Source of the DNA: Membranipora membranacea
Lineage: Eukaryota; Bryozoa; Gymnolaemata; Cheilostomatida; Membraniporidae
Direction of reading: 5' to 3'
Length of the DNA: 64,000 bases
NCBI GenBank assembly: GCA_914767715.1
Contig: OU612066.1
Span: 14,389,001 to 14,453,000 of the forward strand
In this document: positions 1 to 14,900 of the stretch, piece after piece
Position numbering within the stretch: the first letter of the stretch is position 1
Layout of the letters: each line of letters starts with the position of its first letter
Position numbers and translations under genes: made by a program
The notes under the pieces: model-generated
Told to the model about the DNA's origin: nothing
Databases searched by the model: none
What the model saw: only the letters and a program-made list of their open reading frames with translations

Positions 1-2848
1 AACATTAGACCTCATTTTATGATTTCTCAAAATTTAATTTATAACACTCAAAATGTTTCATCATGTACTAAGTACAAATAAGTTTTGCATTCAAAGCCAT
101 AGATAGCGGTAGAATAATTACCCAACTCATCATACTTGCCAAGTAATTTAAATTCAAAAGTGAGAGATTTCAATTTACAGCGATGCTGCACTGCATCACG
201 GTGCTTCAAGGGTGTGAAGCACCCGAGTTTTCCACCTGGGGGTTTGAGGGGTGGTGTGAGCCCCAAACAAAGTCCGTGGCGGAGCCTCATCTGACGACAC
301 TCTGAGAGCTGAGAACCACTAGGAAGGGCTAAAACCTATATTTGACCCCAAATAATTTCATGTTTGTACTAATACTAAAATATCAAACTGTGTGGAATAC
401 TCTTTAATAACTTACCATCAACATATGGGCGCCAGGGATTTACATGGCCTTACTAGGCCAATTTCCAGTATCAAACACTATATTAACATTATTAGTCTGA
501 ATTTTAATACGACGGTAATGTTGTTAACATTATTAAAAGGCACAATTCCTTTTAATTTTGCGTGCAAAGACCTTACTAGTAACTACTCAACAAGTGCTTG
601 GATAGTTACTAAAAAATTGCGATAAGACTTTTTTCTCAAAAATCTGGAGGATATAGTGAGAATTACAAAAAGTAGAAAGTGGGTGTGAAAATCTGGAGGG
701 TCCAACCTAAATAGGTCGACTTGGCAAGTGCAATTCTTCGTTGTATGTTAGTGTAAGTATAAGGAGTACCAGTTTTCTTCTTTATGTTTTCTCTCTTATC
801 ATCTTCAAAAGTATTGACTTAACAATTATGACTTTAATGTATCAATGTATCAAATTGGCCACATAAGCTGATTGGAATGCCAAAGATTAACCTACTTTGT
901 CTACCCCTTAGAAGGTTTCCTATCCAAAAAAACCTACACAAGTAAAACTCTACCCAGGCTGCTTGTCGCTGCATTCCATTATAACCCACAGCCCAACCTG
1001 GACTGCGGTCAATAATAGAATGACTCTACCAGCAACATTGATGGAGTTAGAGCTGTTAAACTACCTAAACACTTCCGATACCACCTGTCCTATGTGGGCA
1101 GCGTATACATGTAAAATACCTAGATAAGCCTAATATGGATATATAGCTGCAATTACAGACCAGTAATCCAACATTGTTAGGAGTTTTAGCCTAAACAGCA
1201 AGGGATTATGAGGAGTCATGGATAGAGCTACATATTTCTATAGAAATCTGCTGCCCACCACCAACAATCTTATCGCTATTAAAAAATTGTTTTGTACTAG
1301 GAAATAATACTTGAAAGCTTGTTGATGGATGGTTGACTGGTGAAAGAAAATCCAGGTTGAGGATATCCAATTCAGAGTGGGCTTAGCCCTCTAATTTTCT
1401 CCAACTTTGCAGGTGTTTTATGGTTGTGGGTATATTAACTTTTGGTAACACCATGGTGAACCTGAAGGTTTGTCGAATGGGTCATCAAACTATCATAAGT
1501 AAAAACTTTTTTGATCTGACACTTGATCCATTGCCAGCTAGCAAAGCATAGTATTGTAAAACAATTTGATGTTATTGGGCTTGGTGTGTCGTTCGCATGT
1601 TCAGTCATCATTCAGAAAAAGCCTCATCTAAAGAGCTATATTATGGAGATCATTGATAAGAGAAGGTAGTAGACAGACCATCCAAAATTGAAAGTGTGTT
1701 AGGACAATTATTTGGCTATAATAAGAATATCAATTTTTTTGCTTTTGGTGTTTAAGTTGCAGTTACATTTATGTTGATATTTTCAACAAGTGATTGCTTG
1801 AGAAGTCAGAGCTTACTAGGAGTCTATCTTGCGTTGACGGAATATTAAAGTAGTGAAGTAAAGTCAGTTGTCTCTTGTAAAATGTTTGGTAGGGGGTCAG
1901 CGTTTGCTTAGCGTAACGACATTTTCCAGAATTCAGGTGAATAACTGAATACACTTCATGAGTTTTTAATAAAAGTTCAACTGGTTTGCTCAATGCAGCT
2001 ATAACCATGACTGACTGGCATGGTAACTCTTCTGACAATCAGATAATATCACATTGTAGTTTTATAAATTGACATGAACAACAGTCACTAAATTCTGCCT
2101 GATCCAAACACAAATTATTCGAACAGGACTACAGAATGGAGTAAGTTTATCGGCAACTAATATCCCAATCACCAGGATTAAATCTCCAATAAAAATATTG
2201 TAATAGTAGTAAAAATAAAAAAAATACTGCAAAAAAATGTCTTGGAGACTTCAACCACCAAATGGTAGTATGGATGATACATAAGAGTAATAGCAGAGTG
2301 CCAATAGTTGAAAATAAATCGTACAATATTGTAATAAAAAAAATTTATTTACGTCAGTGTTGAGGATCAGCTGAGGTCTTTTTGTAAACAAGGTGTAGTC
2401 ATCCAAACCGCTGTGTACTCTGAGGCTGCAACCGCTGACCAAAACGTGGGAATCGGCTGAGGCTGATGACAGTATGCAATTCCATAAAGATAGTGATATG
2501 TCAACCTCTGAGCATTTTCGTGTCTTCGGAGTTCGGACCGTAACTGATATTACTTCAGAGGTTTTGTGGAAAACTCAGTAATGTTTTAAATACATAATAA
2601 TCTCTAAGCTATATATTTGTACACTATTTGTTGCACAACATTATGGGACAGAAAAAAAACGCAGCTTGTTTGTAACATTACACAAACTCAACCAAGTTGT
2701 AACCTCCTCACTATTTTGTATTGGTTTTCATACAAAGTAAATAACCAAACTCCTCCTGGTTGATGCAGGAGTAGCATTGAAAGTCTTGCATGAACCGAAA
2801 TATAAACAAAATCTAGTGACAACGCAATCAAAAAATCAGCTTGAGGTC
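1..2848. other. non-coding stretch downstream of PKG
   Basis: Downstream of the PKG 3' end. I see no exon, RNA gene or recognised element. Positions 185-300 are GC-richer with small imperfect hairpins (GGTGCTTC...GAAGCACC) and may be an old repeat. Confidence 0.5.
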
Positions 2849-2854
2849 TTTATT
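2849..2854 (-). promoter_or_regulatory. poly(A) signal AATAAA for the PKG gene
   Basis: AATAAA on the minus strand, 124 nt after the PKG stop codon. Its distance and strand fit the 3' end of this transcript; no transcript data are available. Confidence 0.5.
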
Positions 2855-2977
2855 CAAGCCTTGTAGAAGCAAGAAGAATGTTTAAAATGTATGCAAAGGC
2901 AAGACTACAGTGATCATGACTAGAAGAGTCACATTCATAAAGGTCAGGAATTGTCTCCCTTTTACTGAGGTAATAAT

Positions 2978-5900
2978 TCAAAAATCTTCGTCCCAGCCTG
3001 ATAGCTCGTCGGGAGGTTGTTCTATTTCACTTGGATAATGATCAAAGTTACTCTTGTCACTGGGTGAGGTTATAACTCTCTTGAACGGAGGTGGGACATT
3101 CATCTCTGCCAAGCCTTCCCAGTCGAATCCCTGGAACCATCTAATTGTGAGAAAAGAAAAAAAATTATTTTAATTGTAATAAATTCCATAAAAAAAATTG
3201 TATCATCGTCATCATTTTTAAGACATGTAATATTGTAACTAAATGGATCATAGACTATATCATCATTCAAATTATTACTCAGCAATGTCAAGGTCAAGGA
3301 AAATGGCGTCACTACAATGTTATGGGCGCAAGTCAGCCGTAGATAAAGAGGGAGTCTCTCCGCGTCATTTAGTCCAATAAGAAAGATGCATATTTCCAAA
3401 TTGTTTTTTCTTTGCTATGTTGTTCAGTCTAACAGCGTTAGAAATGTGGCAAGCCCTTCAAATTTGCAAATTACCATTGATGGATCTCAGACTAGGACTA
3501 TTAGTTAAAGAGAATACATGGTTCAAATCTGATTGTTTATAAGTAATGTGTAGCCATAGACTTAATAATAGTCTATGTGTGTAGCTTACTTGTGTTTCAT
3601 GATGTCTAGTAGGCCATTCTTCTGGTAGCCTAATCGGTCAGATGGATTATCTCTGCAGACCTTCTTGATCAAAGATTGTGCATTTCTACCAACTTTCTTT
3701 GGGAATTCCAGGGCATCGATGCCTCTCAGAATGATGTTGTATGTACGCATAGGATCTGAAGCCGTAAAAGGCGGACTACAATAAACAAAGAATTCGGTTG
3801 ATGACAATACCCCTGCAAGACTGGTAATGTCGGACTATAATTGACAAAAAGGTAGATTATGACAATATCCCTGGAAGACAATGAAATATGATAAAATGTG
3901 ACAATCCTAGAGGCGATCTCTGAAAGACAATAAAAACAGGATATGATGGGATGGAATCTAGGGTAGGTGAATTCACAGCCAAAAGCTATGTGAAGAAAGA
4001 TGTGTATCAATTTTTTGCCATAAATTGACAGGTAGGAATGCTTAAGAATTGACCAGTGTGATAAATCAAAATAAATATTCATGTTTGGACTGGACACCCC
4101 TGGTTCCAGGATACAAATATAATAAAATTTATCATATCCACAGGTTTAATTTTTGTGGTCAGCATATTCTACAATGGAGGGTAATAATTAAGTATCATGT
4201 CTTCATAATTGTCATCTCAAATTTCCACCATCGAATGTGCTAAGGTAACAGAAGTATACTACGGTGAATCATTCGTGCTATACACCCCCTAAATAAATTA
4301 GCTCATGCATGATAGCTATAGGTGTGGTCATTTGCCGATTCAAGGCAATGTCTTCTGACACTTGGTTTAGGAAATGTGAGGTTCCAATCAATAATTATAT
4401 TTGACATTAAATACACAACGATTTCCCTCCTTTTTGATTTTTTTAATATAACGTGCAGAGAACAAGAAAGATCAATGAGCGTCAGTAAAATTTTTAGAAA
4501 CCCTTCAATACGACCATAAACATCTAAATACTAGTATATTATTTATATGTTTATGATTAGGACAAACAACCTGGTTGTCATCGATTATTCACAGATTTCA
4601 CAGATCCACTGTATATCTTATATTATTTCAATACAGAAATTTGCTGCTCTGAAAATAATGCATGCACTGACTGAGCGTTCTGTTTGAAAAGCTGTCTGTT
4701 GGGAGAGCGTGACACAAAAATGCTTGGTGCCCTGTAGTCTTATATCAACAGCTGAGCACTCAAACTAGCTTCTTTTATTGTCACTGTTAGTGAACCGCAA
4801 CAAATCTTGAAATTTTGGGAAGCTTGCTCCTTTTTTATGGTCAGTGAATAGATGAGGTAGTAAATGGTTTGTATGGTAATATGGTCAAAGACAAATACCA
4901 ATATTGTAGTTGCTTTGTGTGATTAAAGGAAAAACGAAGTCATGTGTTCAAAATCTGAATACTAAAGGAGCATAACTATGTAAAAATCTATTGATATATG
5001 GTTTGGCTTCCTATAGAAACTCCTGTTTATTTATAGCACCTATGCAGTAAAATGTGATAATCATTGTGCTGGTAAAATGTGATATTTGTAATGTGAAAGA
5101 AAATCTTGTGGGAATCACACAAGGGCTGAAATCTGTAACAAACACCAACAACCATTATTGCGCAAAATCTAAATATGGAAACGTTTCAGGAAAAGTTCTA
5201 GAAATCGGGATCGGGCTTCACCGCAACAGTGGTTTGAAATGATTTGTGGAGTGATTATAGCTTTTTAAAGTGCCTAGTGCCGACTGGCAATATTGCATGA
5301 ATGGGTGGCTCTCATTTAGATTAAAATCTAGATGAATCTGCCAGCCCAATAGCATGTATTTGGATTAGATCCATCCTTATTATATGTAATCTCTTATCAG
5401 TGCCAGCTATCCACGCTAGGAGCAGATGTCATTGATCGCTCGGCCATCAATTTTAATTTACTTCCTCTGTATTTTTTAAGCTGTGGTTTGCTAAGCTGAA
5501 GCGTGGGTCGAATCGTTCCAAATCAATAAATACTTAATCCCCGATGACATACGTGGCCGTGGGGTCACTTACAGAATATTGTGAATCAAACCAGAAGTAG
5601 ATCAAAATCTACTTTAATTATCAGAATTCAAGCTTCATGCTCATGATTTCCAGTCAAGAGTACCAATATTGCAATAGGCAAAAAGGGACAATGTCCTACC
5701 GCAAGATGGTTCTTATGAAGTGAACGCCAAGTGATAAATGTGAAGATAGGTCCTCAACATGAATCACAGTAACATGTTGAAAACTAACAGAATTCTGAAT
5801 TCGACCCAGCGCAATACTTTCCGTAAACAGAGATAAACTTATGTTTACAAAATTTTTCATCAATTCCACATTTAGAGTTTTATTAATTCAAACCTATTTA

Positions 5901-8900
5901 CAACAGTGAGGATCTGCATGCTAAGCCAAATAGCAGGTTTTAGCAATTTTATGTTACCAAAGCGGTTTGAAGTTAATTAGAATTCCTGGCACTGCTGCTT
6001 TGTTTTCTGATAAAATATTAGCCTGTGGCTAAGAAAATCAATGCTGAGGAGTTAAGTTGCTGCAGATGGAAAACTTTCAATTCTTGCAGGATTAGAAAAA
6101 GGGTATTTTGGCTAGCTGACATTATTCGACTTCATAACTTAACCATAATTGGTAGAAATCAGTGCAAGGCAACATAAGGTCCTCCAAACACTAGCTAAAT
6201 TTAATTCTAGCTAACATTTACTCTTCTAGGGTATATTCTTTGCTGACTTCACAGCCTCACCACGCCACATAGTATTACACTGTTTTTTTCATTTTTCAAC
6301 TCTGCCCTCTTGATGCTACACTAATGACGTGATATTGCATGTATATCTCTGATTGATAGAGATGGAACCAACTCACCTAGCATGAGTACCATCAGAAGAA
6401 ATTTGGCGTGACGTCCCGAGTTCAATTTTACTAATAAGGGGCGGGTACACATTAGGTTCTTATACTAAATTGACTCTAACAATCAGAGATACACCTGATA
6501 ATAGTGTAGTCACGATGTCATGTGTCGTGTGTCGTGTGTCTTGTTAGTAAGTAGGAGGTAGCTCAGTTTGTTAGACGCCTGCCCTCAAATGCCCAAGTGC
6601 TTGAGGTCTTGGGTTCGAATCCCACTGCGATCTACCGACTACTGGGCTCAATTGACGCCCCATGTGTGCTCCGTCCCGCCTGCAAACTGGTAGCAACTTG
6701 GCGTCGAATACGGCCCTTAAGGCACTGATATTCCTCAGTCTTCTGACAGTGACATACGATTTTAACCAACACTTTAACCAACACTTACATTCCTGTAGTG
6801 AGTTCGTACACGAGGATGCCGATTGCCCAGACATCGACAGCGTGGTCGTGTCCTTTGTTCAAAATAATCTCAGGTGCGACATATTCAGGTGTGCCACAAA
6901 ATGTCCACGTCTTTCTCCCGCGTGGTATGTGCTTAGCAAATCCGAAATCGACCTGAAAATATGCAAAAGAAAATAATATTTAGCTTGAAGGTGAACTCAC
7001 TATCATGATATTCTAAATATGATTATTTGACTTAAAATGTCCTACTTTTACCATCATCGATGGACGCTCAATGGTATATTATTTATAGATTATGATGGAT
7101 GTCAGGCGTATCAAAGCAATATTGATAGGTTTCTCCTGTAAAATTCTCTAGAGTTCAATGACTGTCATGTTTCAAAATTGACAGAGACACTCTTTGCACT
7201 CGTGTATTTTATTGTAATCTATAAAATAGCATCTTCATGTATTTTGTTTTACACTACGGGGCATCAAATATTGGGAATTTACAAGGCATCAAATAATGGG
7301 GATATCCCATAGACTTATTATTAAGTCTATGGGATATCCCCAATATTTGCTGCCCTGTGAATTCCCAACATATATAAGGACATAACAGGGATATCCTTTT
7401 ATAAGGATATCCCTATCCTGTCTATCCTAAGTGAGTGACTATTGATATGATTGATTTATCAGGTATACATCAGTATGCCAGTACTGAGAAAACCTTAAGT
7501 GAACATACAATTATTTTTTATCTACCATATTATTTATGCATAGTCTTATATCTTATTATACCCATCTATAACTTGAGCGGCAAAATAAAATGGCATAACT
7601 ACAAAAATCAAGGACATACTTCACCCCAATAAGGAAGGAAACCTGTTTTATTCCACATACATTCATTTTTACTAAGGCTTTAGCTTATCCGGAATGGTTT
7701 GACATGTTTCTCTAGGACATTACTTGTTTATGTCATATTTAAAACTAGAACTGACACATCAGGACCCAACTCTAATAATGGTGCGGTGAAAGGTAGGGAT
7801 AGGAAAAGTATGAGGGGATTTGTTTGCAACAGCAATATGTTCTGTGAAAAACTGACGCGTGTCGATGATGGGTGGTTATTGGAAAAACTGCCTCTTCCAT
7901 ATCGTTGGTATATTGGGACCGTATCACAGGTCTTCTCCAAAACTTTGGTCTTTGGCAATGTTTGACTGCAGAAAAGATGCAAAGCTGTTCGGCTGAGGAG
8001 GTCAGATCAGAGCTTAGTTCATTTGTCAGAGTGACGCTAGATCAAGCGAATCAGCCTGCACAAGGAAGGGACCTATACTGCCTGGCATCATTCCAAATCT
8101 ATGATTCACAATTAAGACATCTATTAGGAAAGAGTTTTTAAGCATATTAGGACCTGGTTATTGACCTTTCATCCATTTTGCTTGCATTTGGAGATGCTTC
8201 CCTACATTGATGACCCACTTTCAGTTAAAAAAAGCGGTTGCTGAATGCGGGAAACATGGAGCAAATGGGATCAAAACGGATTCTCTAAATGCCAGCCCCT
8301 CCCCTACCCCCCTAGGGCACAGACACGATAGACTAGGTAATTCGAACCGATGCAAGTGACAGCTTATGGCATTCCTTTATCAAACAATGATTGATAACGG
8401 AATGCCACAAACTTTCTACTGTAGTCGTTAGAGCACTGAAACTAGTGGCTGTCTAATATTTATCAACTCTCCCAGTAGATAAATTGTATCAACTTACTAG
8501 CTTGATATAGCCTTGTTCTGTGACTAGAAGGTTCTCAGGCTTGAGGTCGCGATAGACGATGCCCTTGGAGTGCAGATACTGGAATGCCTTAATTACACAG
8601 GCTACGCAAAACCTGGCTGTGTTGTCATCAAAATGACCTCTGAAAAACATAACAGCAGAAGTTTGAAAAAGGTTGACATTACTAAATAACTAGATCAAGT
8701 TTGTTGCAACTTGCATGCTTTTCAGGTTACTCCAATTCTAGTGTTGAGCTGACGAGTAACTCCAAATGCGTCCCTGATCCACCCAATAACAAACCCAGTA
8801 TTGTCTGCTTACGAGCATCGAAATGAATTTTGAATGAAAGATTTTGAAGCCTACCTGTCTCTTAATAAAGTCCAAAGTTCACCTCCCAGACAAACCTCCA

Positions 8901-11900
8901 TCAGCATATATACAAACTTTCTATCTCTAAAAGTCTTGTGCAGTCTACGAAAAACACAAGATAATGATGAAGGATATGTCATATACGTAAATAATTATAA
9001 AATATCCGAGGAGCTGCCGCCCTACATAAACTATCCTAGAGGAGGAAAGTATCTAAAGGTGGACAAGTTTGAATCCCGGGCAGGTTTGAAATAGTGGAAT
9101 TTATGACTTGCTAACATTTACTCGATTTCATTATGTTGTTCAAACTCCCAAGATTAAGCCACCCCAAAACTAGCTAAACTGAACTCCTCCAGAGTAATCA
9201 TAAACAGGAATACAGATCGCATACAGCAAAAACTGATTACACCTATTAGCTAGTTGCCGTCAAGCAAAGATCTTACTAGTGATGCAAACCCTCCTTATCT
9301 ACAAGTGAAGTTGTGAAGATACCTCGGATGAACAACATTTATTTTAATGCGATAATTATTGTACCACTTACTGGACAATAAATGGACTTTGGCAGTAAAG
9401 TAATATCTTTTTTTCACTGAACACATGCTCCTGTTGTCTAGTGTCCACAATGTGACGCTTCTTGAGACATTTCAGAGCAAATGTTCTATTCCTATCTTTT
9501 CGCAGTTGAACCTGTAATAAGAGAACTTTTGAATGATCGGGCATTCAATACTAGTAATATAAGAATTGGAGTTGTCCGAATACAACAGAAGGGAACACTA
9601 CTCAAATAGTTTTATGAAATAATAGCAACATTCCATTTCATTGCCACATTTCACCAGGGTATTAGACATGCTTTGTAACAGTGTCAAGAAATATTAGACC
9701 CTCACAGCGACATCAAGCCCGTCTTGACAGGCTAGGTCATATCATGCTCTGGAAAAAGAAATTCAACCTACCAGTTCGACTCGTCCGAAGCCACCAATAC
9801 CAAGTGTGCCAACCACATCCAGATCGCTGAGTCTGAGTTCTTTGAATTGATTCTCCAAGGAATGTTTAGCACCCAAAATAGAATCAGAATCACTGGTCTC
9901 TGAGTGCGAGCTGTCCTTCCTGAGAAAATGATGATCATAAATTAGGATAGGCTTTTTTCAAGGCAAATTGCCTGACAGTTACACCAACTATAACAATGGG
10001 TTTTGGGCTCCAATTGCAAGTCTGTCTCTGTCCGATGACTGAAAAATAAAATTGCCTTAAGAGCGCAGCCACCATATTCGGTGCCAAGTTGCTCTCAGTT
10101 TGCAGGCAGGTTGGAACACCTGGAGCGTCAATTGAGCACAGTACTTGGTAGTCTGCAGTTGGATTGGAACCCGAGTCATTCACTTGAGTCTGTTTAAACA
10201 AAAAACTTTCCTGTTGAAAATTATTTCTAGGAAAGAGTCCATGAAGAATAAGTGAACAGTAATGCAGAAATCAACATGTGTGTAGACTAATAGTTTTACT
10301 TTCAACTGAGTGAAACCGCTACAACTGCTTGATGTTAATAAGGCAAAGCTCAGGTTTAAAGCACAGGCAATGCTGATAAAGCTTATGTTGAACGTTACAC
10401 AAATAGTTTTTGCCTAGTAAGCTAGCAAAACCCCTGAAGAATGACCGTAAACCTAGTATGAAACCATCGTTACTGAGTCCAAGAGAGTAAAACTATCCAA
10501 CTAATATAACACACAAAATCCCAAATAAAGGTCTTAAACTTTAGGTATGGCATATATCTATCAATTTGAGTTTCAAGGATAAAATGTTAATTTTTGTTTC
10601 ATTTTTTCATGTAAGGAGTTTTGATGGAATATAAATAAAAAGGGTAAATAACCCAAGGTGTACAAATGACCATCAAAAGTGAATTTCAATTTAATTTAAT
10701 TTAATTAATTTTTTCATGTAATTTTGACGTATTATAACATGAACAACCCAAGGTGTACAAATATGAACTTCTAGGATAAGCGGAGAGCTGTAGATTTATA
10801 TGTGGGGGGGGACGACTTACCGATAGAGAATCCTATATACATAAAGGAGATTAACACAATGACAACATCGAAATCAACCATAATACGATATTCGCCACTA
10901 AACACAACATTTCAAAGCCAGCAAATTTAGAACAAGATATATAAGCTAGCCCAGTGTGGTTGCTGTAACTAACTATAATGGAGCACACTGATTGCGAAAT
11001 TATGACGGACAACAAGAAAATGTATTCAAGGGGACACAACTCATTTATATCATGCATTACTTTATAAATTTAAGTACGAATCAGTTTCATGGCAAGAATG
11101 CCCAAAACTTCAAATCCAAGTAATCCAAACCACTAACCATTCCGCCTGCCTTTGTTGGTCACCGTAGTCTTGTTCGAAAGCTTGTAAGTTCCCTATGTGT
11201 TTCGAGAAGGCGCTATAAAAAAATATTATACATCATAACAAAACCATCACTGTAGAGTTATCAGGTAAACGGCTGTTGCGGAGCAAAATATACTTTGGCT
11301 GCTGAAGAATCTCGATTCAAGTATTCACCTTAAACTACAAATTTCGAAACCATAACAAGATTGATTTGTATGTATTGCAAGCTATAGCCGATAGTCGTGA
11401 TAAACATTGAAAATTCCAGTTTTGCTCTCAGTAAGTGGAGCTTAATTGTTATTTTTGAGTAAACTGTCTTACTCTCTATTGAGTGTGAGCAGTTCAACGC
11501 CTGGGCCGAGGGCCATGACACTAGCGGTTCGTCTCTCTTCTGTGAGCAAAGCTTTTTCTCCAAAGAACGAGCCCTTGGCAAGATTCCTGATATGCTGAGG
11601 TTCGTCTTGTCCTACTAGTTTCTGAGTGATTGAGACTGAGCCATCAGCAATTATATAGAAGGTATCGCCCACTTGGCCTTCTCTTACTATGTACTCTCCC
11701 TCTTCAAAAAAGTCCTGCTCACAAAAAAGTAAAGATTTCAAAAACCTGATGCATGAATATAAAGAATCGACTGGGAGTTATGCATTCATGACTCAAGCTA
11801 AGATAACTCCACTGAAATTGTTGGTGGTGCAATAAAGTACTCAATAAAACCTCACAACAAAAATCAAGCATCAATATAACCTATAACTTGCTACGACCAA

Positions 11901-14900
11901 TTAATAAATCACATATATGCAAACTTAACTTTTGTCGATATCATTCCTATTTAACTCTTCTGCAGTACTTACCACTTCCAGAACATCTGCAACTTTGGTA
12001 ACTTCATCTTTGCTCAGTTTTGACAGACTAGGTACGCTGTTGAAAAACAAAATACGATTTTTAATTATGTAATATAATATATTACATAAATACTAAATAA
12101 AATTTATATTCTGGAGTAGTTTATTGAACACTCAGTACAATGAACTCTGAAGAGGGAGTTCATTGCTCAGTAGTTTAACACTCTGTCGAGAGTTGATATA
12201 ACTGCCTAAAAATATATATATATATATTAGCTGATCCCATCAAATGAGATCCTAGGTAGCATCATAGTCTCAGCTCAGCCAAAATATCACTCAACGAAGT
12301 GTTGCTTTTCTTTGAATATCAGCAAAAACGGTATTGCATGAATGCAATGGGAGATATATTATAAGATGTTTGTAAACTAGACAATATAGAGCATTATCAG
12401 TTAAAAGGGATTGAGGGATATATATTCTATATGATATATTATATATCATATATAGTCCACATCAGTTTGAAAAAAGAAGGATCTTACCTCTTTAGGAACT
12501 CGATACGAGCATTGAGCCTTTCCATACCGGTCCTGACCATGATCGCCTGGAACACTTTTCTCTCCAGGGCCCATACCTTAGCCGGCTGGACGGCTGAAAA
12601 TAGAAAATAAAAATAGAGGTTTTATCTTATGAGTGGCGTAGTATTTTTAGGATCAGACGATATTATATTTGTTAATATGGCAATGAACACTGTGTAACCT
12701 TTATTTTTACTAGTTCTATGATACACTAGCTAGATTGTGAAAGAGTAAGCTTGATACATTAAACACCTCCTGGAAAGCAATCATGTGTAACACTTAGTGT
12801 CAGGCACTACTTCACCATGCACAATAACTGAATTTAGGTACAAATCAACTTGATTTAAAATCAGCAAGTTGTCAATTTTGTATATTTTATTGCTATAAAA
12901 AAGATTTGAATGGAACAAAGTTGTTAAAATTATAAAAAAAACACACATATAAACAAATAAAATAGCAAAAATAAAAACAAAAGACTAATTGATTTGTGCT
13001 GAATACAACTTGTTCCCTCTTATTTGCTCCTGCCTCAATACACCTGGACATGATATGGTCACTCCTCTGAAGCAATGAGGCATGCACATCTTCAGGTATC
13101 TATGCTCTCCAAGAAAATAACATTGGAAGCAAATTTTTATGCAATTTGAGTTAATAGTCTTCCTCTTGTTCTTCATATCAATTGGTTTGTCGGCCATATA
13201 ACGTAATACATCTGTATAGTCTCTTGATGTACGAGTGTACAGCAGGAAAGAAGAAGTTAAATCATAGCTTCTAAATCGGGAGAGTGACAACCCCGCAACA
13301 ATATCCACCTGTAATACAAACAGCAAGCAAGCAATAAACATCTGTATTTCCCATAAATTATATTGGATTAATTCTGAATGACACAACTCTGGGGGTGGGG
13401 GCATCAGTATCCCAGATATTTGAGACAAGGTAAAGGTGACCCTCCCCGAAAGTATTCAACCAACAAGTAATTTTTTTTAGTAGTAAACATCACTAAGACC
13501 AAAATTTTGGTATATTGATTGAGTCAAAGCCATCAAAATATAAGATTTCAAACACAATCATAAAATCAGTTCTTTTAAATATGAATGTCCGTAGACGAAT
13601 TAGTTACTTTAACTAACCTGCAATAGTGTGAGTGAGATCATCACAAATATGTAGTTCATCTTGTATTCAGTTTTCTTAATCTTCCCACAACATGAAGGTG
13701 ATGGATTTCGGTAAAATGAGATCTCAAATATGAGCCATGGACTTTTATAGTAAAATACCTTGTTAATTAAAGTGAATAACAAAGACATTGCAAGAAAGAT
13801 AGTTCAGAATCGAAGCAGATATCTAAAATGGGTTACAACCTTTCTTCAAACTCACTTCATCACATAGACTTAATGAATAGTGATCAATAGGGGACTGGAA
13901 AATTATATCAAATTTATAAATCTAAGTTAATTGCATGTTTATTTTTAATCTATTATTTATAGGATCGTAGCAAGGCGACAGACAAACCCATAGGCCTATA
14001 ATTTGAACAGACGGCTATTTCATCTGGGATCATCACAGCTTTTGTGACCGAGATTTAACACAGTTTCTTTGGACATAGCTACATGCACTAGCTTTATATT
14101 AGCGGCCCCATTTTTGTTGTTTTTTCAATGGACAATCACTGCACAATCGTGAACAAGGGAAGGCAACAATGGGACTTTTTTCAGTCACATAAAGCCCCAA
14201 AAAAAAAACTAAAATGGGGCCATTTAGATAAGGTTATTCATGCACTGATATATATTCATGTATTACAGGTACATATCTGACCCTCAACAAGTAAAGGGAA
14301 ATCTATATGATTGGTTATAGGATGTATTTCTTCTATTCAATTGGTCCAAAGGTTCAGTGATGCTCCAGTTGTTACTGAGACGTCAATCAAAGCTGCCAGA
14401 TTTCAGCTAGATCCAATTACTCACACAAAGTTATATACTGATGGAACTTTATCACAATTGCCATACTGTGTCTTATACAGCTTATCCATGAATCTGTATC
14501 GATGGTTTACAATTTTGACAGCTATATTGATACCTACAGTCTCATTGGTGACGTGTGTTGAAAACAGCCTTACTTCCTAGAGCTAGTGAGAATGCAACTA
14601 TTATCATTTTTCATACTTAATAATTCATGGCCTGTCATGTATTGTTTTCTGAAATGTCTAAACAGATCTCCCTAGCATTGACCTGCAGAGAGATGTTTAT
14701 ATCAACACCAGGATTGCAAGTGGATCCGTCCACGAAACAATTCACTATTGATCCACATGTCAATATCTAGTAGCAAGTGGGTTACATAAGCCTTATCACA
14801 AAAGCCCAACAAAACAAAAGCAGGGCTATGTGATAAGTGCATAACCTGAACATTATAAATATGAAAAGAAAATGTCCATTTTGATCAAAATTGCTATGAT

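Noticed and set aside
6552-6625. Possible functional tRNA gene
   Set aside because: A and B boxes are present but the cloverleaf is not intact and the sequence continues into a SINE body found in two other copies.
6571-6976. Overlapping open frames on both strands near a PKG exon
   Set aside because: They lie in the SINE and in the antisense of the PKG exon 6952-6789; no independent protein features.
12205-12470. AT dinucleotide runs and palindromes as regulatory structure
   Set aside because: Simple AT-rich sequence such as this is common in these introns and needs no special explanation.
13020-13428. Reading the nested peptide as a single-exon protein from an upstream Met at 13428
   Set aside because: That reading starts in sequence with no signal peptide and crosses a clear TATTACAG acceptor; the two-exon model supplies a leader, TATA box and poly(A) signal.
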